DNA of 64,000 nucleotides from Diplonema japonicum. Lineage: Eukaryota > Euglenozoa > Diplonemea > Diplonemida > Diplonemidae. The translations under genes were made by a program, and so were the position numbers. Every line of letters begins with the position of its first letter. Position 1 is the first letter of the stretch. Location: positions 124,001-188,000 of the forward strand of contig OZ025724.1 in the NCBI GenBank assembly GCA_964019335.1, written 5' to 3'. Positions 18,995 to 29,500 of the stretch are shown piece by piece. The notes under the pieces are model-generated. The model was not told where the DNA came from. It saw only the letters and a program-made list of their open reading frames with translations, and did not search any database.

Positions 18995-20330
18995 CTAGTA
19001 GGCAATCAATACAGTCGTCAGTTGACAACGCAGCACGCTGTACTTTTGCTGTCGTCTTTCTTCACAGGAGGGCCCAGAAACTGTATTGGCTGTGCAGGTT
19101 GCGGGTTTACTACTCTCACCCTCCATGGCCTCCTGTCTCGGTCTCTCTATGTCGTTTTCTTCTCCACAGGTTTCTGTTGCTGCCTCCACGGGAACCGGTC
19201 TCGGTTTACTGACTTTAGCAACCTTCTTGTGTTCCTCGTCACCGCCTGAAGGGAACACGTCGATATGGCGAAGGGGGCTCAGATCAACAGTTTCCAAAGA
19301 CTTGCAGTCGTGGAGAAAACACTTCCTAACCGACTGGACATTCTGCAAGGGGCTCAGATCCACAGATGTCAATGATTCACAGCCACTGAAAAAATAGTAG
19401 CCGATTTTGGTGACGTTCCGGAGGAAGCTAAGATCCACAGTCGTGAGAGACCTGCAGTCTTGGAAGATATAGTTTGGTTCTGAGCAGTCAGTGGCAACAA
19501 TGTTGCTCAGATTAACAAATTTCATTGAGCGGCACCCGCTCATAAAGGACAAGGTGTTCAATGAACTCACATTCCGAAGGGGGCTCAGATCCACAGAAGT
19601 CAGTGATTCACAGCCGCTGAGAAAACTGTAACCGACGGTGGTGACTAGCGCAGACAGATCAACAGAAGCCAACGACTTGCAGTTACATAGAAAACCGCCT
19701 TTGATCGAAACAACACTCCTCAAAGGATGCAGGCGTACGTACTTCAATGACTCACAGCCACTGAGGAAATGGTGCCCAACATCTGCGCCTCTGCCGAAAG
19801 AACACAAATCCACAGTAGTTAGAGATCTGCACTCGTGGAGAAAGAAATCCCCAACAGACTGAAGACCCTGCAAGGCCGACAGGTCCAAGGTGACGAGTGA
19901 GGAGCCAGACAAAAATGAGCCCCCAATAGGGTTTGCATATTCGCTCAGGGTCCACACCTCTAGGTGCCGAAGCTTTGAGGGAAGTATGTTCGCGAAGCCA
20001 TCATCAAGAAGCACACCAGTGACATCCACCACAAGAAGAAGCTCAGGGTTCTTCTCAAGCTTCTTTTCAATCTCACTTTTTCGCTTCGAGAGCTCCCGAT
20101 ATTTAATATGACCTGTTTCCAGACACAAGAGAAGCTCGCTCCCCTGCCCCATCCCCAGCTGCTGCCAGATGTCTCATTATCCAAGACCACCCCTTCGAAT
20201 TGCAAGTGGAATCTCCGCAGAAGCCTCAGCCGCCTTCCTGTACAGGTCCTTCACCCTGTCAAGCCCAGACAGCTCCACCTCGTGCACCACATCCTCGTCG
20301 ACAGTCCTGATCAACACTGCGAGGCTCATG
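18995..20330 (-). pseudogene. LRR2: broken ubiquitin-like/LRR/CaaX paralogue
   Basis: The start (ATG 20330) reproduces the family N terminus MSLAVLIRTVDEDVVHEVEL. Compared with LRR1, an 11-nt deletion after EASA and a 19-nt deletion before GMGQGSELLL shift and then restore the frame. The shifted stretch between them contains a TAA, so the protein would stop after about 50 residues. The remaining 385-codon frame has about nine LRRs (for example CESLTSVDLSPLRNVSS) and a divergent tail. In another frame the end reads GPPVKKDD...STACCVVN then stop, which aligns with the CaaX end of LRR1, so a third shift lies near the C terminus. Most likely a pseudogene. Confidence 0.75.
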
Positions 20331-20424
20331 TTTATATGGTTCGTTGTCCTTTTTCGAATATTGCGGAGAGCGACATGAAACAAACGTGCTTTCTTTTTCG
20401 GTTTCCCCCCCCGGCCGCTGTAAT

Positions 20425-20600
20425 GTGCAAAATAAAAAGAAAGAACAACCCGAAAGGGCGAAACAGGAAGAGAAGCGCTCCGGTACCGTCATCAAGAACG
20501 CAGTTAGAAAAATGGAAGAAAAGGGGAAAATATTTTATTAAGAGAAGAAGGAAAAGAAGAAGAAAAAAAAAACTAAGAGAAATTAAAGAAAATTCGATAA
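20425..20600. repeat. LRR-gene spacer, copy of 4216-4470
   Basis: It lies 5' of LRR2 on the minus strand and shares ordered blocks with the region 3' of LRR1 (see the 4216-4470 entry). It runs into a LINE 3' end at 20596. Confidence 0.75.
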
Positions 20601-22199
20601 AGTTTAAGTGTGCATGGGGTTCAAGTAGAAATTCACATTAATCGGTCACCGTTCTGCGGTTGCTGTCTGGTGCCTTCGGTGGCTGTTTGTCGCGATGAGA
20701 TGGACGGCATCTGGGCGAGAAACACTACATGGAGTCGTGCTAGGTAAGGGGCCGTTCGGCTCGAGGAGAAAAGTGGTCTCCTGTCGTAGCCGTGTGCCGT
20801 CGGGACCCCCATATGTCGCAAGGTATGCACCCTCGACTTAGCTTTGGTAGGGAAAGCAGTGCGCCCCCTCTCTCTGCACTTTTCTGGATGCGACCCAAGA
20901 GATATCGCATTCTATTAGCCTCCTCCGTGAGGAAGTCTTGGTCGTCAAGCGGGCCTATGAGTGACCGGCGGGTGGTCTGCTCATAGTCAATCGCTAGCTC
21001 CATCGTTGTGATGGAAGTCTTGCTCTAACCTACGTACCATCGCAGGTCTCTCAGCCACTAGCTGCGGGCAGGCCATCACGCACCACTCCCAGCCCTCTGT
21101 ACATCGCCGCCTCACGGATTCTTCCCGTGATCGCACACTCCCACAAAGCATGCTCTGTCGTCTCTGTCGTCGACTTGCATCGGTAGTCGCAGACGTCACA
21201 CGCCAAATCTGGTTTTTCCACCTCTGGACCGTCTAGCTTCTTCCCCCACACAATCGGATGCACAGTAAACATCGCACCGCTAATGACCCGTCTCATCCTA
21301 AAGGCGATCAAGGGCTCCTCGCCTGGAGGCTCTTCCACCAACCGTTCGTGGACGGACACGCACCGGTCTCCATTCCAGCAAAAGATCCTCCTCTTTATCA
21401 ATTCCTTCGCGATTGCAGGCCTGATCACCTGCCTCACCGTGTGGCACATTCGCTTCGCAAGGCGACGATAAAGGACCACTCCTTGCCAAGCAGTGGTCCT
21501 TGGTCTCCTCAGCAGACTACCAACCGGACCCACAGTCTTGCAATTGTCGTGGTCCTGATAGTGGCGAGCGATCCCAACTATGCGTTGCCACAGCTTATCG
21601 GAGGACATTCCATCAAACAGGTTATCGTGCTGTACATAACCTTGCGCCGTGTGTCCTGGTAGGAGCACATTGAGCACGGCGGCGGGAGACGTCATCATAA
21701 ACCGCGGGCCGTGCACAGCTTCTTCAACTCGTCATCTGAGGGGGCAGCATAGGCCGAACCGTATAGGCATGACGGTAGCACCGTGCTCGTCAACATCATC
21801 GCCTTGTTCATAAAGCCTTACAGCAGCCGTTTCAAGTTTGTCCAGACTATGCTCACCGCCCGTACTCACGTTTACCCCTAGCGACTTAAACTCCTTAGTT
21901 ACCTTAAAGGAGGCACCGGTGCACACTAGCGCCCCGTCGATCTCATTTTTCGTTGAGAAGGCCAATGACTTCCTCTCATGAAGGCACATGTTCGTGTACC
22001 CACAGAACTCAATTCCTTTGTTATTTGCTCTCGCGAGTATCTTCACCAGACGCGCCAGGAGGTACGCGTCGTCCGCATATGACAGCGAACGGCAGACAGG
22101 CACTTCAGTTGTTACACACTTCACCATCACCGACACCAGGGCGTTAATCATGATAACAGATATTGCAGAAAAAAACCAGGAAGGAAAAAACGAGTTCAC
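20596..22199 (-). mobile_element. LINE copy A: degraded 3' half with RT YADD motif
   Basis: A 5'-truncated LINE on the minus strand. Frame 21732-22199 carries the end of the RT palm: INALVSVMVK, then SLSYADDAYLLA. Frame 21051-21716 carries the downstream region with a C-terminal zinc knuckle, ACDVCDYRCKSTTETTEHAL followed by WEC. Frames 20740-21003 and 20633-20830 carry the tail, split by a shift. Compared with copy B, about 340 bp between the zinc knuckle and LAIDYEQTTRRSL are missing. The 3' UTR ends TAAACTTTATCGAA on the minus strand. Nonfunctional. Confidence 0.85.
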
Positions 22200-22573
22200 A
22201 GGTCACAGGCCCAAGAAAAGAGGCTTTCGCGTGGTCTTGGCCATTTTCTGACGCAATTTATTGTGGAGAAAGCAATCTTTAAAAAATTACCCGCATGTGA
22301 TTCCGGGTATACTTTTGCCCCAATGCACACAATTTTGAGAAAACTTCAAATTCTTTTTCATACACCCCAGCAAATGCTAACCACCCCAACACCCCCGTCG
22401 GGAAAGAAGAGATCATCTTCAAGGGAAAATCGGGGAATGACAATCTGGGGCACCTTTTTCTGCATCAATGTTTAATATGGAAAAAGAATGACTAAAAAGA
22501 AAGAAAACAAAGAAGCACACTGCACAGGGGAGGGTGACAGTAGCCCGGGATGCTTTCTTGCCCCGTGAAGTCA
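22200..22573. other. Intergenic, no gene seen
   Basis: A short stretch between the LINE copy and LRR3. No conserved frame or repeat partner was recognised. Confidence 0.4.
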
Positions 22574-23745
22574 TCAGCAAACGATGCAACACTCTTTACT
22601 TTTACAGGTTGCTTGCTTCACAGGAGGACCCTGGGATATTGTTGGTTTTCTTGGTTGCTCTTCCTGTTGTGCTGATTGCTCCTCCTGTTCCTGTTGATGT
22701 CCCCGTAGTCTGAGGAATTCCACAACATCTTTCCTGTGTTCCACTGGGGTCCCTGAAAGAAAACAGCTGCCGACGATGGTGACATTGCGAAGGGGGTTGA
22801 GATCTACAGTTCTCAAAGAGCTGCAGTTCTTGAGAAAGCTGTCACCAAGACGCTGAACGTTCCGCAAGGGGCTCAGATCCACAGAAGTCAATGATTCACA
22901 GCCATTGAGAAAATTGTATTCGAACCGTGTGATGTTCTGGAGGGGACTCAGATCAACAGTCGTTAGAGCTTTGCAGTTGAAGAGAAAATAGTCCACACTG
23001 GATGCAGAAGTAAAGGTGTTGCGCAGGGGGCTCAGATCGATAGATTTTAACGAAACACAATAAAACATGAGACCCCAGTGGTCCATACTGGTCACATTCT
23101 GCAAGGGACTCAAATCCACAGAAGTCAATGATTCACAGCGACTGAGAAAATCACTTCCGACGGTGGTGACATTGCCAAAGGGGCTCAGATCAACATTCGT
23201 AAGAGACTTGCAATTCTTGAGAAAACAGTCCCCAACGGACTGAAGACCCTGCAAGGTCGACAGGTCCAAGGTGACGAGTGAGGAGCCAGACAAAAAGGAG
23301 TCCCCAATAGAGGTTGCACCGTCGCTCAGGGTCCACACCTTGAGGTGACGAAGCTTTGAGGGAAGCTTGCTTGTGAGTCCATCATCAAGACAGTCCAGAC
23401 CAGTGACATCCGCCACAAGAAGAAGCTCAGGATTCTCCTCAAGATGTCTTTCAACATCCTCTTTCAGACGCGAGAGGTCCACATGACTGACATCAATTGT
23501 TTTATAAATACTGAACAAGAGAAGCTCGCTCCCCTGCCCCATCCCTGCTGTATCTCCTGTTCCCCACCGCCAGATGTCTCATTATCCAAGACCACCCCTT
23601 CGAATTGTAAGTGGAATCTCCCCACCTCCACTGCAGAAGCCTCAGCCGCCTTCCTGTACAAGTCCTTCACCCTGTCAAGCCCAGACAGCTCCACCTCGTG
23701 CACCACATCCTCGTCGACAGTCCTGATCAACACTGCGAGGCTCAT
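22574..23745 (-). pseudogene. LRR3: near-copy of LRR1 with a 4-nt frameshift
   Basis: From ATG 23745 the ubiquitin-like domain is identical to LRR1 through GGGEQEIQQ. A 4-nt deletion (CAGC relative to LRR1, near 23545) then shifts the frame. The downstream frame (22574-23542, 322 residues) keeps the second half of the domain from MGQGSELLLF, about eight LRRs and the same C terminus CKSKECCIVC with its CaaX box. It lacks several LRR units and nearly all of the Gln/Glu array of LRR1. Sequence identity with LRR1 outside the deletions is very high, so the duplication is recent. Unless the deletion is an assembly error, the product would be cut after about 90 residues. Confidence 0.75.
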
Positions 23746-23989
23746 GTTGCGACTCCTAGTTCAATGCGATGTCTCTATTTCTTCCCCCAGGCTGTGGTGG
23801 CCTTTTAAATAAAAATAGAATTAAAGCAATCCCCTCTCTTGCAGGAAGCAACAGGAAAGAAGCCTATTTAAAACAAAGTCGAAGGCTGGGGCTTGATGTC
23901 ATGAGGTTGGTTGTTGGGGACTATTTAGGCTCCTTAAGGCAGGAGAGCGAAAGATTCACTCAACTACCTGCGTCGAGTTCGATTACACA

Positions 23990-25810
23990 TCAAGAAGCGG
24001 TGCAACACTGCGGTTGTTTGCGAGTGGTGCCCTTTTCTTTGTTCTCTTGAAGCCCGGGCAGTCTCTTCTTAACATCCTTCTCTTTCATCGCAGTTCCTGA
24101 AAGAAATCTTTTGCCTACCTCGGTGACGCTGCAAAGGGGGCTGACATCTAGAGACTCCAGTGATGCACAGCCACAAAGGAAGAAGTCCCAGATGATGGTG
24201 GCATTACGAAGGGGGGTAAGATCAACGGTTTTCAAAGACCTGCAGTCTTCCAGAAAAGAGTCCTGAATCCGAGTCACGTTACACAATGGGGTTAGATCTA
24301 CAGAGGTCAATGCTTCACAGCCTTTGAGGTAAGCGAAGACATCGTTATCTGTGGAAAATCTGCTTAGGGGGGAGATTTCAACAGTTTCCAAAGACTTGCA
24401 CCCGCTGAGAAAGGAACGGCCTGCCGACTGAACGTTCTGCAAGGGACTCAAATCCACAGATCGCAATGATTTGCAGTCTTCCAGAAAAGCATTCCCAACC
24501 GACGCCACATTCGTTAAAGGGCGCAGATCCACAGAAGCCAATGATTCACAGCCGCGGAGAAAATTGCTCTCAATCGATGTGCATGACCGGAAGACTTCGA
24601 GATCCACGGTTGTTAGAGACTTGCAGTTCTTGAGAAAAGAGCCCGTGCGTAACATAAGTTCGGCATTCTTTGTAAGAGGGTTCAGATCCACGCGGGACAG
24701 CGATTCACAGCCGCTGAGGAACCCTTCGAAAATTGCGGAGAGTTTACCAAGTTTACCAAAAGGGGTCAAATCCACGGTCGTCAGAGATTTGCAGTTTTGA
24801 AGGAATCCCGAATGTATTGATCGAACATCCTCTAGGTCGCTCAGATCCACAGAAGTCAACGATTCACATTTTTTTAGAAAGCTGTCGCCCACAATAACCG
24901 CATTGCGCAAAGGGGCGAGGTCGATAGTTTTCAAAGCCTTGCAGTTGTTGAGAAACGAACAAGAAATAAGCGACGGGTAGTTCTGCAAGGTGCACAGCTC
25001 CACAGAGGTCAACGACTCACAACCTTCGAGGAAATGGTGGCCGATCTCTGTCACGTTTTGAAACGAACTGAGATCCACAGTTTCTACAGATGTGCACTCA
25101 TATAGGAAATACTTTTTAATTGCCTTAATGTTCTGAAAGGGGCTCAGGTCCACAGAAGTCAATGAATGACAGTGACTGAGAAAGTAGTCGCCAACAATTG
25201 TGTTTTCTTGGAGGATACACAAGTGCACAGTAGTTAGGGATTTGTTCCCATAGAGAAACCTGTCTGCAATGGATTGAACACCCTGCAAGGCCGACAGGTC
25301 CAAGGTGACGAGTGAGGAGCCAGACAAAAAGGAGTCCCCAATAGAGGTCGCACCGTCGCTCAGGGTCCACACCTTGAGGTGACGAAGCTTTGAGGGAAGC
25401 TTGCTTGTGAGTCCATCATCAAGACAGTCCAGACCAGTGACATCCACCGAAAGAAGAAGCTCAGGATTCTCCTCAAGATGTCTTTCAACATCCTCTTTTC
25501 GCCTTGGGAGCTCCTCGTGACCGAGATGAACCGTTCCAGACTGACTGCACAAGAGAAGCTCGCTCCCCTGCCCCATCCCCAGCTGCTGTATCTCCTGTTC
25601 CCCACCGCCAGATGTCTCATTATCCAAGACCACACCTTCGAATTGTAAGTGGAATCTCCCCACCTCCACTGCAGAAGCCTCAGCCGCCTTCCTGTACAGG
25701 TCCTTCACCCTGTCAAGCCCAGACAGCTCCACCTCGTGCACCACATCCTCGTCGACATTCCTGATCAACACTGCGAGGCTCATGTTTCTTATGTTTTCTT
25801 TCTTTTCCAC
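23990..25810 (-). CDS. LRR4: intact ubiquitin-like/LRR/CaaX paralogue
   Basis: An uninterrupted 606-residue frame. The family start MSLAVLIRNVDEDVVHEVEL is preceded by nine residues from an upstream ATG (MEKKENIRN), so the likely start is the second ATG at about 25783. Residues to about 88 are the ubiquitin-like domain. From about 130 to 575 there are some 18 divergent BspA-type LRRs (FLxGCESLTSVDLSPLxNV). The C terminus KQPQCCTAS fits a CaaX box (CTAS) with an adjacent Cys, the same layout as LRR1 but a different sequence. The Gln/Glu region is absent. The N-terminal domain is almost identical to LRR1 while the repeats differ widely, suggesting gene conversion or strong constraint on the Ub-like domain. 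Confidence 0.85.
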   Translation of the reverse strand: MEKKENIRNMSLAVLIRNVDEDVVHEVELSGLDRVKDLYRKAAEASAVEVGRFHLQFEGVVLDNETSGGGEQEIQQLGMGQGSELLLCSQSGTVHLGHEELPRRKEDVERHLEENPELLLSVDVTGLDCLDDGLTSKLPSKLRHLKVWTLSDGATSIGDSFLSGSSLVTLDLSALQGVQSIADRFLYGNKSLTTVHLCILQENTIVGDYFLSHCHSLTSVDLSPFQNIKAIKKYFLYECTSVETVDLSSFQNVTEIGHHFLEGCESLTSVELCTLQNYPSLISCSFLNNCKALKTIDLAPLRNAVIVGDSFLKKCESLTSVDLSDLEDVRSIHSGFLQNCKSLTTVDLTPFGKLGKLSAIFEGFLSGCESLSRVDLNPLTKNAELMLRTGSFLKNCKSLTTVDLEVFRSCTSIESNFLRGCESLASVDLRPLTNVASVGNAFLEDCKSLRSVDLSPLQNVQSAGRSFLSGCKSLETVEISPLSRFSTDNDVFAYLKGCEALTSVDLTPLCNVTRIQDSFLEDCRSLKTVDLTPLRNATIIWDFFLCGCASLESLDVSPLCSVTEVGKRFLSGTAMKEKDVKKRLPGLQENKEKGTTRKQPQCCTAS

Positions 25811-26514
25811 GTCCCCCTACAGTTTTACAATTTTGAATTTTTTATATAAGGGGTAGGGGTGTGCGTGCATTTTCAGTATGGGCACCGTGCTTCCTTCTCT
25901 AGCAGTGGGTCCGTCCCCACTCCAATAGTGGTTAGAATGTCTGAAGAGACTGTCGCCGAGGAAAGGAGGACAGCAGTGGCAGTGCCACTCTTATAATTCT
26001 GATAAAAATGCTGGCAGGCAGTGCCGACGGACAAACGGAGCCAGCAAAGAAGAAGGACCGCCGTGACCTTCCTCAGGCAAACCGACGGTCAGCGCTCCGA
26101 ACTTACGCTCTCCCCTTATGTGTCTCTTAAACCACATATAATAGTGCATAAGAGCCTGCTGGCCCTCTCCAAAAATGTCCACTGCCTTGACCTCATCGCA
26201 CGGTTGAAGAAAAAAGAAATATAAAAAATATAAGAGAAAAAGGAGGCCAGTGTTGGTGGCGCTGTCTACTTGACTACAGGGGGCGCACCTCGTAAAAAAA
26301 GAAAAATACAAAAAAGAAGAGTACTTTTTTGTACATAAAATAGGACATGACTGAGAGAAAAGAAGAAGAAAAAAAAGGAAACGTGACATCATCAGTTAAT
26401 GCTGCCTTCTGCAACTACAAAACAAGATAAAACTAAACATAACGGGAGCATTGACTGGCTTCGTCGTAACATTATACTTAACGAAATCTCATGATAGGAA
26501 TCGTTTCTACTCTC
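25811..26514. other. Intergenic with a short copy of a dispersed repeat
   Basis: The segment 26229-26292 (GGAGGCCAGTGTTGGTGGCG then CTGTCTACTTGACTACAGG) is a short version of the repeat at 39447-39660 and 46384-46590. The rest shows no gene. Confidence 0.55.
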
Positions 26515-29500
26515 TTACACAACCACGTCGTCCCAATTTGCTGTTCCTGCCGCTGCACTGCCCGCACCGAAGATGCTTGATGCCCAGCCGAGCAGCTGCA
26601 CGACGAGAATGAACACAACTATCAACCCCACAACGAGCACCCCCACAAGAAGTATCACATACATCTTCCATCGTTGGCTGGTTTCTGTGTCAAAAAGGAA
26701 ATAAAAAAAGAAAACAATCAAACCTGGTGCGGGCGTAGCTGGTGTCAAGGTGTCAGGGACACCTATGACAGGCGACCGTGTCGGTACTGCAGTGCCGAGA
26801 GCATTCGGTTGTGGGGTTGAGGGGGCAGCTGTTGCTGTTGAAGTGTCAGGTGATGGTGTGGAAGGTGCTCCCGTGACAGGCAAAGATGTTGCAGGTGCCT
26901 GTGTATCAGGTGCTGCTGTATCAGGTGCCGTAGTAGGCATGGCCGTGTCAGGTGCAGGAGTTAGCGGTGCTGCTGTAGTGCCTGGGACCAGGGTGTCAGG
27001 TGCAGATGTGGAGGGAGCTAATGTGTCAGGTGTCGATGTATCAGGGACCGTAGTCGGCACAGCCGTGACAGGTGCAGGAGTTAGCGGTGCTGCTGTCGTG
27101 CCAGGGACCAGGGTGTCAGGTGCAGCTGTTGCTGGGGCTGAAGTGTCAGGTGCTGATGTGTCAGGTGCAGGTGTTGCTGGGGCTGAAGTGTCAGGTGCTA
27201 GTGTGGAAGGCGCTGAAGTGTCAGGTGCAGGTGTTGCTGGGGCTGAAGTACTAGGTGCTGGTGTGGAAGGCGCTGGTGTGTCAGGCGCTGATGTGGAAGG
27301 CGCTGAGGTGTCAGGTGATGGTGTGGAAGGCACTGGTGTGTCAGGTGCTGGGGTATCGGGTGCTGTGGGTTTTGTTTTCATAGTTCGGAAAAAGAAAAGC
27401 ATGAGATAAATGCACTAACTCGGCCTCACGTCGGCTAGTCAACCAGTATTTCTATCTCAGGATTTCTTTTGCCAACATGAGGATCATGCATACCTGGTGT
27501 ATCTGGTGCTGATGTATCAGGGGCCGTAGTCGGCACAGCTGTGTCAGGTGCAGGAGTTTGCGGTGCTGCTGTTGTGCCCGGGACCAAGGTGTCAGGTGCA
27601 GGTGTGTCAGGTGCTGGTGTGTCAGGTGCAGGTGTGTCAGGTGCAGGTGTATCAGGTGCAGGTGTGTCAGGTGCTGGTGTATCAGGTGCTGGTGTGTCAG
27701 GTGCAGGTGTATCAGGTGCAGGTGTGTCAGGTGCTGGTGTGTCAGGTGCAGGTGTGTCAGGTGCTGGTGTGTCAGGTGCAGGTGTGTCAGGTGCTGTGAG
27801 TTATTTTTAAATACGGGTTTTTAAAAATTACATGTGGCCTGAAGCTTTAACCCAGGTATCCCTTCCTGTTGCAGTCACGGGCTGCTGGAATGGCTCTGGA
27901 AGGCTCAAGCTCGCAGACAGACGGAAGGCGGTCGAAGAGGCTCTGGCAGTCCTCCCCAGTGTCCACGCTGATCCAAGCAAGTCAAAAAAAAGTATATCAC
28001 ACCTGATGTATCAGGTGCAGATGTTCGTGGAGCTGATGTAGATGCTGCCCCGCAGGTTGCGAACGAACTACTTAAGAGTATGTACTGCCCATATGAAGTA
28101 GGCCGGTAGCAAACCTTGTATGTTGCAGTCCCTGCTAAGGAGGATAGTGTACCCGAACTCCACTCAGTTGCAGTCCCGACCATTAGAAGCGACCCCACCG
28201 AAGTAGAGCAAGCATTGAGCGCAGCGCACTGTGTCTCGGCGTTGGTGCAGTCCGTTGCAGTAGAGGGGATGACGGCCACACGGTCAGTCGTCGCAAGTGC
28301 ATCGGAGCCAGGATAGAAGTGAAAGACAGGGGCATCGGTGCCAGGTTGGGGACATGAAGGGTTGACATCAAAGGCAGGATCGCGCCTCTCGCAAGGAAGG
28401 AGGAGGGAGTCAATAAAACAGCCCGTAGAAGAAGCTAGGGTGGACAACCTGACAGAGACAATGCTGTCAAAGCCAACAGGGATGGCAGCGGCAATGCCTG
28501 TTGCGGTGCTGTCGATGTTGACAGACAGCGTGCTGGCAGACCAGTCGAAAACAAGCTCCACGTGGTACCAGGTGTTTATAGCCACAGTGCCGAAGAACTG
28601 CATCGCTGTATCATCAGTGCGCAAAGCAAACTGGGTCCCGATGGATAACCAGAACTCAATGCTCTTCCCGTCTCCTACTAGTGTCAGCTTGAGCTGCGAA
28701 TTCACGGAACCTACCCTTCCGTAGTAGCTGCATGACGTGGACTTGATACCGCCTGCAGAGATGCTGTGTATGAACCCGTACATGGACCATGTCAATGAGC
28801 CAGCACCTTCTTTTTTCGTGGCGGTGGTAACTTCGACAACAGAAGAGGTAACCTCAGAGGCACTGTCGAATGGTACATTGAGCCCGGAGGTGCACTCACC
28901 AGGGACAGCAAAAGCCGCTTCCGCAGGAGAGAACGACGGAGTGGTTCCGCTCGTGAACATGTTTCCTGCGAAGCTCAGGCTGATGGTCTCCGTGCCGATA
29001 ATTCTGAAGGTTGGTGCCGGGTTGAGAGGCCCGATGGTTAGCACAGCACCCGAGATCGTCATCTTCGAAGTGTCCAGCATCGTGGCCTTCAGAGCATTCC
29101 AACCAGTTGCAGAAGGGAAGTCTGCAATCATGACATCAAGAATTGCTTGTTTGTTTGCTGTGGTGTCAACCCACTGATCGTAGTCGCCCACCAGGGTGAG
29201 GGTCAGCGTCGCACCACCAGCACGAAGAGTGTCCTGATTGACGCTCTCTACCAAGGTCCCAGACGGCACCACGTAGCTCGTGCACCACAAATGGAATTCG
29301 TCGTAATAACCGGTCTTGAAGAAGACAGCGTAGTTTATCCCAGTGGTGCAGGATCCTTGAAAGGCTACTGCAGTCGCTTCTTGCTTGCCGTCGACGAACA
29401 GGTCTACGGTCTGCGCTGCCCAGTTAACACGCAGGTCGAAAAAGTAGAACTGTTTCAAGTTGCTTGACGTGCTGATTGTGTTGAAATTCACGTGCCACAC

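Noticed and set aside
27494-27793. Regularly spaced 15-bp repeats resembling a CRISPR-like array
   Set aside because: Units are contiguous with no unique spacers and encode the APDTP stalk; it is a coding minisatellite in a eukaryote.
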